Origin: Ruminococcaceae bacterium UBA6413
GTDB lineage: Bacteria; Bacillota; Clostridia; Oscillospirales; Ruminococcaceae
Length of the DNA: 31,401 bases
Direction of reading: 5' to 3'
NCBI GenBank assembly: GCA_002437415.1
Contig: DJPL01000047.1
Location: 1 to 31,401 of the forward strand
Shown here in pieces: positions 7,685-14,943 of this stretch. Position 1 is the stretch's first letter. Every line of letters starts with the position of its first letter. A program made the translations under genes and the position numbers. The notes below the pieces were generated by a model. That model made no database searches and was not told where the DNA came from. It worked only from the letters and a program-made list of their open reading frames with translations.

Positions 7685-7775
7685 TCGAAAAAAAGTTACA
7701 ATTTGGTTACAATTTTTATAAATATTATTGCATTTATAGTTTGCAAAGAAATTTTAAAATTTTTTGAAAAAGCTC

Positions 7776-7806
7776 TTGACTTGGAGTGAACTCCATGTGA
7801 TACAAT
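7776..7806 (+). promoter_or_regulatory. MerR-type promoter/operator of the DXS-like gene
   Basis: TTGACT (7776-7781) and TACAAT (7801-7806) are separated by 19 bp, two more than normal. The spacer carries the dyad TGGAGT-GA-ACTCCA. A long spacer with a central dyad is the hallmark of promoters activated by MerR-family regulators, which twist the DNA to bring the boxes into register. The regulator gene itself is not in the window. Confidence 0.75.
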
Positions 7807-7903
7807 ACTTTCGTAACAAAGAAAAAAGCGGCGCTCAGCATATTTATACGCACCGTCACGGGCGCTTTGCGATCAATAATTATCAGGAAAAGGAGAAAAA
7901 ACA

Positions 7904-9661
7904 ATGTACCTTGAAAAAATCAACTCACCTGCCGATGTAAAGAAGCTGAATACCGAAGAAATGAAACAGCTTGCGCAGGAAATGCGCGATGCGCTTATAT
8001 TCAAGCTCAGCCGCCACGGCGGACACTGCGGTTCTAACCTCGGTTTTGTAGAAGCTACTATCGCTCTGCACTATGTTTTCAATTCACCTGCGGATAAAAT
8101 AGTGTTTGACGTTTCCCACCAGACATACTGCCATAAGATGCTGACCGGCAGAAAAGACGGCTTCCTTTACGAAGAACATTTTGACGATATCTCCGGCTAC
8201 TCAAATCCCCGCGAAAGCGAGCATGACTTCTTCACAATAGGTCATACCTCAACTTCAATAAGCCTTGCGCTCGGTCTTGCAAAGGCAAGAGATCTGAAGC
8301 GTGAAAGCGGAAACGTTATTGCCGTTATCGGCGACGGTTCGCTCAGCGGCGGTGAGGCTCTTGAAGCGCTCGACTATGCGGGAGAATTTGACGGAAATCT
8401 TATTGTGGTAATAAATGATAACGATATGTCTATTGCAGAGAACCACGGCGGTATGTACAAGAACTTAAAGGCTCTGCGCGACGGCAACGGCAAGGCCGAT
8501 ACAAACCTCTTCACCGCTATGGGTCTTGACTATGTATTTGTTAAGGACGGCAACGATATCGACAGCCTTATCGCCGCTTTTGATAAGGTCAAGGACAGCA
8601 AGCGCCCTGTTGCTCTGCACATTGTGACCGAAAAGGGTAAGGGTTTGTCTTACGCCGAGAAAGACAAGGAAAACTGGCACTGGTGTATGCCGTTTGACAC
8701 TGAAACAGGTAAATCCAAATTTGACTTTGACGGCGATGACTACGACGATCTTACCGCAAAGCTACTGCTTGACAAGATGAAAAAGGACGAAAAAGTATGC
8801 GTTCTGACATCGGGCACTCCCACCGTTGCGGGCTTTTGGAAAGGCAGAAGAGATGAAGCGGGCAAGCAGTTTATCGATGTCGGCATCGCCGAGGAAAATG
8901 CGGCTGCTATGGCATCGGGCATAGCAACAGGCGGCGGAAAGCCTTTCTACGGCGTTTACAGCACATTCATCCAGCGTACCTACGACCAGATCTCACAGGA
9001 TATATGCATAAACAACAGCCCTGTCGCAATAAGCGTATTCGCAGGCTCGATCTACGGTATGAGCGATGTTACACATCTCGGTCTTTATGACATTCCTATG
9101 CTGTCGAACATTCCGAACCTTGTGTATCTTGCCCCCGCAACAAAGGAAGAATATCTTTCTATGATCGACTGGGCTATTGAGCAGAATGAACACCCAGTAG
9201 CTGTCCGTGTACCCTGCGGTGTGGTGATTTCGGACGGTAAGGAAGTAAAGAACGACTGGTCGGATCTTAACAAGTACGAGATTACAAAGAGCGGCTCAAA
9301 GATAGCCGTAATTGCACTCGGCGCATTCTATCAGCTCGGCGAAAAAGCCGCTGAGCTTATCAAAGAAAAGACAGGCACAGCGCCCACTCTTATCAATCCT
9401 CACTATATCACAGGTATTGATAAGGATATGCTTGAAAGCCTGAAGAAAAATCACGATGTTGTTATCACGCTTGAGGACGGCGTTCTCGAGGGCGGCTTCG
9501 GCGAGAAGATCGCGCGCTTCTACGGCGACAGCGATATAAAGACTCTCTGCTTCGGACTTGACAAGAAGTTCTACGACAGATACGATGTAAACGAGCTTAT
9601 GCGTGAGGCTCATCTGACACCCGAGCAGATAGCCGAAGACGCAACAGCGCTTCTGAAGTAA
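7904..9661 (+). CDS. 1-deoxy-D-xylulose-5-phosphate synthase-like transketolase
   Basis: This 585-residue thiamine-diphosphate enzyme has the DXS layout: a substrate/cofactor block near residues 36-83 (SRHGGHCGSNLG, FDVSHQTYCHKMLTGR), the TPP/Mg motif GDGSLSGG at 143-150 with INDNDMSIAEN at 170-180, and the pyrimidine-domain glutamate E330 in DVGIAEENAAAMASG. DXS condenses pyruvate and glyceraldehyde 3-phosphate at the head of the MEP isoprenoid and thiamine/pyridoxal routes. It is shorter than typical DXS (about 620), and canonical HGVGPFDP is NWHWCMPFD here, so it may be a divergent paralogue. No MEP neighbours are present. The promoter is of MerR type. The start has AAGGAG eight bases upstream. 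Confidence 0.85.
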   Translation: MYLEKINSPADVKKLNTEEMKQLAQEMRDALIFKLSRHGGHCGSNLGFVEATIALHYVFNSPADKIVFDVSHQTYCHKMLTGRKDGFLYEEHFDDISGYSNPRESEHDFFTIGHTSTSISLALGLAKARDLKRESGNVIAVIGDGSLSGGEALEALDYAGEFDGNLIVVINDNDMSIAENHGGMYKNLKALRDGNGKADTNLFTAMGLDYVFVKDGNDIDSLIAAFDKVKDSKRPVALHIVTEKGKGLSYAEKDKENWHWCMPFDTETGKSKFDFDGDDYDDLTAKLLLDKMKKDEKVCVLTSGTPTVAGFWKGRRDEAGKQFIDVGIAEENAAAMASGIATGGGKPFYGVYSTFIQRTYDQISQDICINNSPVAISVFAGSIYGMSDVTHLGLYDIPMLSNIPNLVYLAPATKEEYLSMIDWAIEQNEHPVAVRVPCGVVISDGKEVKNDWSDLNKYEITKSGSKIAVIALGAFYQLGEKAAELIKEKTGTAPTLINPHYITGIDKDMLESLKKNHDVVITLEDGVLEGGFGEKIARFYGDSDIKTLCFGLDKKFYDRYDVNELMREAHLTPEQIAEDATALLK

Positions 9662-9692
9662 ATACAGTAAATACAGCAAGAAATACGACAAG

Positions 9693-9729
9693 CGCCCCGT
9701 GATTTGATTGGTCACGGGGCGTTTTAATT
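9693..9729 (+). terminator. Terminator of the DXS-like gene
   Basis: CGCCCCGTGA and TCACGGGGCG form a perfect 10-bp stem with a 9-nt loop, followed by TTTTAATTT. Confidence 0.9.
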
Positions 9730-9803
9730 TGCTGAATAACTTATTTAAATTTGATAAATAATTTATTATAAAAAGAGCGTATAACGAAACAGACAACCAA
9801 CAA

Positions 9804-9870
9804 CACTGAAAACAGCTTCCGCGCTGATAAGGTGTTAATAATTTCGTGAGTATATCAGTGCATCTGCGCT
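9804..9870 (+). repeat. Left terminal inverted repeat
   Basis: This stretch contains AGCTTCCGCGCTGA, then the core shared with the right end (TAATAATTTCGTGAG) and TATCAGTGCA. It matches the reverse complement of the right end with few substitutions and one gap. Confidence 0.65.
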
Positions 9871-9929
9871 AACATTAACCCTTCAAAAAAACGCTACTAA
9901 CCTAAGAATATGTGTGGCTTCGTGCATAA

Positions 9930-9945
9930 CTTTTCGTAGGGGAGG
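9930..9945 (+). repeat. Inner inverted repeat, left arm
   Basis: CTTTTCGTAGGGGAGG is the exact reverse complement of 10155-10170, nested inside the terminal repeats. Confidence 0.7.
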
Positions 9946-9972
9946 GGCTCGCAATGCACGGATGCATTAAGC

Positions 9973-10019
9973 GTGTGTGCACAAAGTTTTGCAGGACGCA
10001 AAACCATACAAGCACACAC
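9973..10019. repeat. Nested perfect hairpin
   Basis: The outer arms GTGTGTGC (9973-9980) and GCACACAC (10012-10019) enclose inner arms GTTTTGC (9986-9992) and GCAAAAC (9998-10004) with loop AGGAC. It could fold as DNA or RNA. Confidence 0.65.
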
Positions 10020-10138
10020 AGACCCTCATCGAAATATCGTAGTGCTTATCATAAACAATATGAAAGGAATTTAAGTTTTGGATTACGGTTGATAGTTGAC
10101 AGATTATAGGCTCGGTGAATGGTTAGAAGTTAGCGTAA

Positions 10139-10170
10139 CGGGAGGGGCAAGCCGCCTCCCCTACGAAAAG
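10139..10170. repeat. GC-rich palindrome and inner inverted repeat, right arm
   Basis: GGGAGG (10139-10144) and CCTCCC (10155-10160) frame GGCAAGCCG. The right half continues as CCTCCCCTACGAAAAG, which pairs exactly with 9930-9945. Confidence 0.65.
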
Positions 10171-10493
10171 AGAAGATGATAGCAAATATAATAAAAGCAG
10201 TGCGGCAGTCTGACGAAATATATTACCAACACCCTAGCGGGGTGGGGGTGGGGGTAAGGAAAGAGGGCTGCCACGCTGGGGGTGTGACACAACAAGAAAA
10301 AGTGAGTTGGAGTACGAAAGGTAGCTTTTTGGTAAAGAAATCAAAGGAAAGAATAGAACAACTACTGAGCAATTACAATCCCCACCATAGTTGGCTCGGC
10401 TTGACCGAGCAACAGAACCTCACCCTTTTTCGAGGGGAGGCAAGATTACTACGGATATCTCAGTATAGTGCCGTCTTTTGGAAGTTTCGGTGA

Positions 10494-10560
10494 CAGTGCA
10501 GTTGCACTGATACACTCACGAAATTATTAACAGCTGTCAGCACGGAAGCTATTTACAGCG
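10494..10560 (-). repeat. Right terminal inverted repeat
   Basis: This is the reverse-complement partner of 9804-9870. It begins with the perfect small palindrome CAGTGCAGTTGCACTG (10495-10510) and includes CACGAAATTATTAACA. Confidence 0.65.
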
Positions 10561-10576
10561 ATGAGGGAATATACAG

Positions 10577-10613
10577 CAAAACGGCATTGGATAAAGACTC
10601 CGATGCCGTTTTG
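10577..10613 (-). terminator. Terminator of the sugar ABC operon
   Basis: CAAAACGGCAT and ATGCCGTTTTG form an 11-bp stem around a 15-nt loop. It lies 35 bp past the last permease stop and is near-symmetrical, so it could also stop plus-strand readthrough from the repeat element. Confidence 0.7.
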
Positions 10614-10647
10614 TGTATTTAAAATATTAACCCAAAAATTGCTGTAA

Positions 10648-11580
10648 TTAACCCTTAACCGCGCCAAGTGCAACGCCCTTAACGATGAACTTGGATAAGC
10701 AAAGATAAATAACTACTATAGGAAGTATCGAAAGGATAACAACAAGATACTTAACACCGAAATCAACTATCTTATCATTACCAAGAACGCCTGCAACCAT
10801 CATAGGCATTGTTCTCTGCTCAATCTTATTAGAAAGAAGCAACATTGAAGGTGTATAGTAGTTGTTCCAGTTAGCAACGAACTGGAAGATAGCCTGTACT
10901 GCGAAAGCAGGCTTAAGTATCGGCAGAGCAATTCTTATGAATGTCATAAACTCGCCGCTACCGTCAATTCTTGCAGCCTCAACTATCTCAAGCGGGAATG
11001 AAGACTTCATATACTGTAACATGAAGAATACAACCGCAGGAGCAGCAACCGCAGGAACGATCAGGGGAATGAAGTTATCATACAGCTTGATATGAACCAT
11101 AAACTCCAAGAAACCTGTAGATACGACCTGCATAGGAACCATCATAACTGCAAGTATGAATGTTGTTGCAACCTTTTTGAGCTTAAAATCATAAACTACA
11201 AGACCGTAAGCTGTAAGTCCTGAGAAGAATACCGCACAAGCAGTAGCTCCGATTGATATGATCAAGCTGTTCGCATAACCGTAGAAGAGGTTAAAGGCGC
11301 TTACAAACGCACCATCCGCCGCAGAAGGATCATTAAGTGTTTCAAAGTTCTTAATCAAATTTCCGCCGGGAAGAAGCGAAATACCTTGTGAAATAATATC
11401 GCCCGAATCTCTTGTTGCGTTGATAAGGATTATGTAAATCGGGAACAAACTAATAACTGTTATAATTAGGCAGACTACAAAACGTATTATTGCCTGTATC
11501 TTAACACCTCTGGTGTAGCGCTCTTCTACACTTTGCATACGTCTTTTTCCGCTCTTTTCATCAATGATAGTAGAAGCCAT
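10648..11580 (-). CDS. Carbohydrate ABC transporter permease (MalG/UgpE type)
   Basis: The 310-residue inner-membrane protein is the second permease of a CUT1-type sugar importer. It has a basic cytoplasmic N-terminus, about six hydrophobic segments, and the EAA loop that contacts the ATPase: VEAARIDGSGEFMTFIRIALPILKP (about 203-227). It ends in VKGVALGAVKG, a common end for this subfamily. It follows the first permease by 15 bp, with GGAGGGG just before its start. No ATP-binding gene is present in this operon, so a shared ATPase of the MsmK/MsiK kind, encoded elsewhere, is likely. The sugar is not determined. Confidence 0.93.
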   Translation of the reverse strand: MASTIIDEKSGKRRMQSVEERYTRGVKIQAIIRFVVCLIITVISLFPIYIILINATRDSGDIISQGISLLPGGNLIKNFETLNDPSAADGAFVSAFNLFYGYANSLIISIGATACAVFFSGLTAYGLVVYDFKLKKVATTFILAVMMVPMQVVSTGFLEFMVHIKLYDNFIPLIVPAVAAPAVVFFMLQYMKSSFPLEIVEAARIDGSGEFMTFIRIALPILKPAFAVQAIFQFVANWNNYYTPSMLLLSNKIEQRTMPMMVAGVLGNDKIVDFGVKYLVVILSILPIVVIYLCLSKFIVKGVALGAVKG

Positions 11581-11595
11581 TGTCTGTACCCCTCC

Positions 11596-12573
11596 TTACT
11601 TAGATTTCTTTGCCTTAGCAGGCGCAGTTGAATCTGTATTGAACTTGTAGACAAAGATACCGAGTGCAGCAGTGATGATGAACAGTATTACAGAAGCAGC
11701 AGCTGAGTAACCGTAGTTAGGCTGTGCAGCGTGGAAGTTCTGATAAATGAATACTGCGGTCGTCTTTAAGCTCTGTCTTACTACAGTACCCTCATGTAAC
11801 AGATAAGGAATATCAAACATCTGAAGACCACCGATAAGTGATGTTATAACAACATAAATAAAGATAGGCTTCAGAATCGGCATAGTTATCTTGAAGAATG
11901 TGTGCAGTCCGCTTGAACCGTCTATTGAAGCAGCTTCATAAATTGAAGCATCGATACCATAAATACCGGACATAAGAAGAAGCATTGTGTTACCATACCA
12001 CATCCACGACTGAATGAACATAACAAGAACTCTTGATGCCCATACATTGTTGATGAACGGAAATGCTTCATTTATCCAGCCCCAGTTAAGCAAAATGGAG
12101 TTTATAGCACCATACTTCGAGTTACCGAATATCATAAGGAACATACCCGCAACAGAAGCCGCAGTGATTATGTTAGGCATATACATAAGTACCTTGAATA
12201 CGCCTGCTCCTTTGATCTTAACTCTTACATCAGAGAACCATACTGCCAACAACAGTGAAAGAAGCAACTGAATTACGAAGTTACCTATCCAGAGAATAGC
12301 TGTATTGCCTAATGTATTCAGGAAATCCTGCTGAATTGCCGCACCGGCACTGAACTCTCCGCCTGCAGCATCACCAAACAGAAGATACTGATAGTTCTGC
12401 AATCCTACGAATGCATCGGGGTTACCGCTGTTACCTTTAAGACTGAGGATAAAGGTATTGATAAGCGGATATATCATAAAGAATGTGTAAACCAAGAAAA
12501 ATGGTAAAATAAATAGATAGCCATATTTAGCATAGCTTACCATTTTATGAGGCTTACCGGCAGTTCTCTGCAT
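11596..12573 (-). CDS. Carbohydrate ABC transporter permease (MalF/UgpA type)
   Basis: This 325-residue membrane protein is the first permease of the importer. It starts MQRTAGKPHKMVSYAKYGY, with a first membrane span at about 16-39. The EAA motif YEAASIDGSSGLHTFFKITMPILKP identifies the ATPase-contact loop. An upstream in-frame ATG at 12666 would add 31 residues that run through the strong hairpin at 12613-12655. The start at 12573 has AAAGGTG ten bases before it and fits family length, so I use it. It pairs with the downstream MalG-type permease to form the translocation channel for the substrate delivered by the lipoprotein at 12696-14150. Confidence 0.93.
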   Translation of the reverse strand: MQRTAGKPHKMVSYAKYGYLFILPFFLVYTFFMIYPLINTFILSLKGNSGNPDAFVGLQNYQYLLFGDAAGGEFSAGAAIQQDFLNTLGNTAILWIGNFVIQLLLSLLLAVWFSDVRVKIKGAGVFKVLMYMPNIITAASVAGMFLMIFGNSKYGAINSILLNWGWINEAFPFINNVWASRVLVMFIQSWMWYGNTMLLLMSGIYGIDASIYEAASIDGSSGLHTFFKITMPILKPIFIYVVITSLIGGLQMFDIPYLLHEGTVVRQSLKTTAVFIYQNFHAAQPNYGYSAAASVILFIITAALGIFVYKFNTDSTAPAKAKKSK

Positions 12574-12612
12574 AAAATACACACCTTTCAACTGATTTTG
12601 GCTAAAAAATTT

Positions 12613-12655
12613 ACAATATACGCTTATGGGCTTTCGCCCATAAGCAATATATTGT
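12613..12655 (-). terminator. Intercistronic hairpin between binding protein and permeases
   Basis: GCTTATGGGC and GCCCATAAGC form a perfect 10-bp stem with a TTTC loop, extended by ACAATATA/TATATTGT. No good T-tract follows. In sugar ABC operons such hairpins usually protect the 3' end of the binding-protein message or partly terminate, so the binding protein is made in excess. Confidence 0.75.
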
Positions 12656-12695
12656 AGAGTGATCAATAAATTGTATTAGGGTTTTCTGCTATTGA

Positions 12696-14150
12696 TTATT
12701 CAACAGTGAGGTCGGGGAATGAACCCTTAACGAGCTGCTTGAATGCCTTTATAGCGTCATCCTTTGTAGCATATGTGCCATCGAGGTAACCCTGAACTGA
12801 TGTGTTGAAGTGACCCTTGATTACTGAGTCATACTTTGTGATCTTACCATCCATGTTGATGCCTTCAGCTGCTGTGTAGAGAATAGCGAACTGATCCTGG
12901 CCATCCTTGAGGAGTAAGTTCTTGTTTGTCTTAGCTTCAGCGATGTCCTTCATAACAGTCTTGTTATTGCAGAAGTCACCTGTGAACTCTGTGTACTTCT
13001 TCATTGTGTCAGCGTTTGTTGTAAAGAATTCAACGAACTGCTTAGCAAGAGTCTTGTTGTCGCACTTTGTTGAAACGCCGAGCCATGTGCCGCCCCAGAA
13101 GTAGTTTGTAGGACCAGCACAGAATGCCATATCATAAGTAGGCTTTACTTCTGTACCTTCGCCTGTGCCCTTAGCAAAGCTGTAAAGGATTGAGCTTGTA
13201 CCTGTTGTAAGACCCCATGTAGGAACGAAGTCACCGAGAGCTGTACCATCCTGTACTGCTGCGTACCAAGCATCCTGCCACTGAGGAACGTCTGCCATGT
13301 ACTTGTTGTCCTTGAACGACTTAGCTATATCATAGAAATCAGTTGCTGTATCCATCTCGAGCTTGCCATCAACTACCCAAGCCTTTGTTCTGTTAGCCTG
13401 GTAAACCTGCCAGAGACCACCCTCTGTAGCCTGTAATGATGTCTTGCCGCCGCTCTTTTCATAGAGTGTCTTAGCTGTAGCCTGGAATGTATCCCAGTCC
13501 TTAACGAGTTCCTGCATCTGATCGGGAGTTTCAACGCCGAGGTATTCCTTAGCGAGGTCAGCTCTGTAAGCAAAACCGCCGGGAGCAGCCTGGAATGAAG
13601 CGCCCTTGAGAACGCCTGCATCGTTCTTACCGATTGCTACTGTGTAGCTGTAAGCATCGCCGTAAGCTGATTCATCAATGCCGAGTGCTGAAAGAGGAGC
13701 TGTCAGAGCGTCATCGTTGATGTACTGGAGAATCCAGTCAGCTTCGAGACACATAAGGTCAGCGTCGCCGTCGCCCTTGAGGTACTGCTGATACTGGTCA
13801 CGTCCGCCTTCACCGTTTGAACCCTGCTTGCTGATCTCGATCTTATCTTCAGGCGTTCCTGTTTCCTGGCAGAACAGCTTAACCATGTTAACGATATCTG
13901 AGTTTGACTCCCAAGCGAGGATCGTCAGCTTGTCGCCGTCATCCTTGAGCTCTGTTGTCTCAGTCTTGCTATCCTCAGATGCGCTGCTGTCGTCAGCCTT
14001 GCTCTCTTCAGTCTTGCTTGATTCTTCAGTCTTGCTAGAATCTGTTGTAGAAGATCCTGCTGAGCTTGTAGCGTTGTTGCTTGAGCAGCCGGCTACTGCA
14101 CCGAGAATTGACGCAGATGCTAATACAGCTGCTAAAATTCTTTTCTTCAT
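12696..14150 (-). CDS. Sugar ABC transporter substrate-binding lipoprotein
   Basis: This 484-residue protein begins with a lipoprotein signal peptide (KKRILAAVLASASILGAVAGC) whose lipobox cysteine is residue 22. A low-complexity Ser/Thr/Glu/Asp/Lys linker (about 23-70) follows, then a family 1 extracellular solute-binding fold starting at LTILAWESNSDI. It would be anchored to the outer face of the membrane and hand a sugar or oligosaccharide to the two permeases encoded after it. The start ATG has GGAGGAATT before it. The promoter lies about 230 bp upstream, with LacI/cre-like motifs around it, suggesting sugar-controlled expression. The ligand cannot be named from sequence alone. Confidence 0.94.
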   Translation of the reverse strand: MKKRILAAVLASASILGAVAGCSSNNATSSAGSSTTDSSKTEESSKTEESKADDSSASEDSKTETTELKDDGDKLTILAWESNSDIVNMVKLFCQETGTPEDKIEISKQGSNGEGGRDQYQQYLKGDGDADLMCLEADWILQYINDDALTAPLSALGIDESAYGDAYSYTVAIGKNDAGVLKGASFQAAPGGFAYRADLAKEYLGVETPDQMQELVKDWDTFQATAKTLYEKSGGKTSLQATEGGLWQVYQANRTKAWVVDGKLEMDTATDFYDIAKSFKDNKYMADVPQWQDAWYAAVQDGTALGDFVPTWGLTTGTSSILYSFAKGTGEGTEVKPTYDMAFCAGPTNYFWGGTWLGVSTKCDNKTLAKQFVEFFTTNADTMKKYTEFTGDFCNNKTVMKDIAEAKTNKNLLLKDGQDQFAILYTAAEGINMDGKITKYDSVIKGHFNTSVQGYLDGTYATKDDAIKAFKQLVKGSFPDLTVE

Positions 14151-14385
14151 TGGTAATTCCTCCAGAATTATTCGTTTTTGTGTAATATAGTCTTTGCTAT
14201 AAACACTGCCTGACCTTTCGGTCGCGTTTTTTAAGAGGATATGTAACTAACCCTGCGAGTATTCCGTTTCAGTTGAAGCTCCCGCTATATGTCGTTATAT
14301 GCAACTTAATATAGAACAATGGATAATTCACTAAAAACTGCAAACGCTCATCAAAAGTTTTGTTTACTTTTTCCTCGCTGACATA

Positions 14386-14414
14386 ATGATATCACAGATT
14401 ACACAAATTTGCAA
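14386..14414 (-). promoter_or_regulatory. Promoter of the sugar ABC operon
   Basis: On the minus strand, TTGCAA (14414-14409), 17 bp, TATCAT (14391-14386). It gives a leader of about 230 nt that contains a GACC-GAAA-GGTC hairpin near 14211-14222. Confidence 0.65.
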
Positions 14415-14424
14415 GCGTTTTATC
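14409..14424. promoter_or_regulatory. LacI/cre-like operator over the -35 box
   Basis: TTGCAAGCGTTTTATC matches 13 of 16 positions of the cre consensus and overlaps the -35 box of the ABC operon. Related motifs lie nearby: TGCAAACGCTCA near 14339-14350, GAAAACGATTACAA near 14447-14460, and a TGTAAA/TTTACA dyad near 14596-14611. Which are real operators is unknown. Confidence 0.45.
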
Positions 14425-14503
14425 AGCCAAGTTGTGTTTTTTTACCGAAAACGATTACAAAATTTGTTTTTCAGGGCTTTTTTCGTTATCTTGCACAAAA
14501 ATC

Positions 14504-14521
14504 TGTTACACATTTGTAACA
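14504..14521. promoter_or_regulatory. TGTTAC-N6-GTAACA dyad
   Basis: This perfect 6+6 inverted repeat lies in the gap between the ABC operon and the purine operon. It could be an operator; no family is assigned. Otherwise 14415-14721 shows only the LacI-like motifs noted above. Confidence 0.35.
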
Positions 14522-14721
14522 ATTCAGTCGCAACTATGTTACTGATTTTGCTTATATTCCGCTTTGCTGTCGGAAATAGCAAAATTGTAACGTCGTGTAA
14601 ACGTTTTTACAGTAAATTAACTCAAAAAAAGTTTATAAAGTAACAAATGTACATATAGCACAAAAACAAAATGCATCTATTGTTGAAAAAGCACAATTTA
14701 AGAGATTTTCCGCGTTAGCAC

Positions 14722-14750
14722 TTGAATTTGCTATTAAAATAAGGTACAAT
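14722..14750 (+). promoter_or_regulatory. Promoter of the purine operon
   Basis: TTGAAT (14722-14727), a 17-bp spacer and TACAAT (14745-14750). Transcription would start near 14757, about 23 bases before the leader ORF. Confidence 0.7.
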
Positions 14751-14779
14751 AAGAAAGTACCAATTACGGAGGGAAAAGC

Positions 14780-14887
14780 ATGATTTTTATGAATAAAACA
14801 CAGCTTACAACAGCTTTGATAAGCTTCGGTAAATTTTCATATATGTCTTTTTCAACGCCGTATTATAAGAATAAGTGTATTTTTTGA
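14780..14887 (+). CDS. 35-aa leader ORF ahead of purE
   Basis: This short frame (MIFMNKTQLT... ending NKCIF) begins with ATG seven bases after GGAGGG and stops at the first base of the 5' arm of a terminator hairpin. It lies between the purine promoter and purE. There is no run of a single regulatory codon, though it is rich in Phe, Ser, Thr, Tyr and Lys. Its codons 7-9 contain CACAGCT (14799-14805), identical to the terminator's 3' arm, so translation could influence which of two hairpins forms. I read it as a regulatory leader peptide rather than a functional protein. It could also be a small unknown protein. Confidence 0.55.
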   Translation: MIFMNKTQLTTALISFGKFSYMSFSTPYYKNKCIF

Positions 14888-14925
14888 GCTGTGCGATTTT
14901 ACGATTACACAGCTTTATTTATTTT
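14887..14925 (+). terminator. Attenuator-like terminator before purE
   Basis: AGCTGTG (14887-14893) and CACAGCT (14908-14914) form a 7-bp stem with a 14-nt loop, then TTATTTATTTT. It stands between the leader ORF and purE with no promoter after it, so some transcripts must read through. The 5' arm can instead pair with 14799-14805. Confidence 0.65.
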
Positions 14926-14943
14926 CTGAAAGGATGTACGGAA

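Larger units (their letters stand above)
9804..10560. mobile_element. MITE-like element with long terminal inverted repeats
   Basis: The left end (about 9804-9870) and the reverse complement of the right end (about 10494-10560) align over about 65 bp with roughly 80-85% identity and one gap. The alignment includes an identical 17-base core, TGTTAATAATTTCGTGA. Between them is about 620 bp with no convincing gene but many palindromes: an inner 16-bp inverted repeat, a nested hairpin at 9973-10019, a short one at 9953-9968 and a GC-rich one at 10139-10160. The only long reading frame (10176-10493) runs through the repeats, has a poor RBS and looks accidental. I infer a non-autonomous, transposase-mobilised element or composite of repeats. 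I see no clear target-site duplication. A long structured RNA is the main alternative. Confidence 0.6.

Noticed and set aside
10176..10493. 105-codon plus-strand reading frame
   Set aside because: It runs through the G-rich tract and hairpins of the repeat element, has a poor RBS, and its protein (HPSGVGVGV...) reflects repeat composition rather than a family.
12574..12666. 31-residue N-terminal extension of the first sugar permease
   Set aside because: It would be encoded across the strong intercistronic hairpin, has no RBS and is not typical of the family.
14386..14643. 85-codon plus-strand frame upstream of the purine promoter
   Set aside because: It has no RBS, a Phe/Leu/Ile/Lys-rich A/T-driven composition, and overlaps the ABC operon promoter and LacI-like motifs.
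14875..14943. GTG start 23 codons upstream of purE
   Set aside because: It would lie inside the leader ORF and read through the terminator hairpin. The ATG at 14944 begins the conserved PurE sequence and has an RBS.
14757..14943. Guanine/adenine riboswitch before purE
   Set aside because: The conserved purine-aptamer core and its kissing loops are not visible. The region fits a leader ORF and terminator instead.
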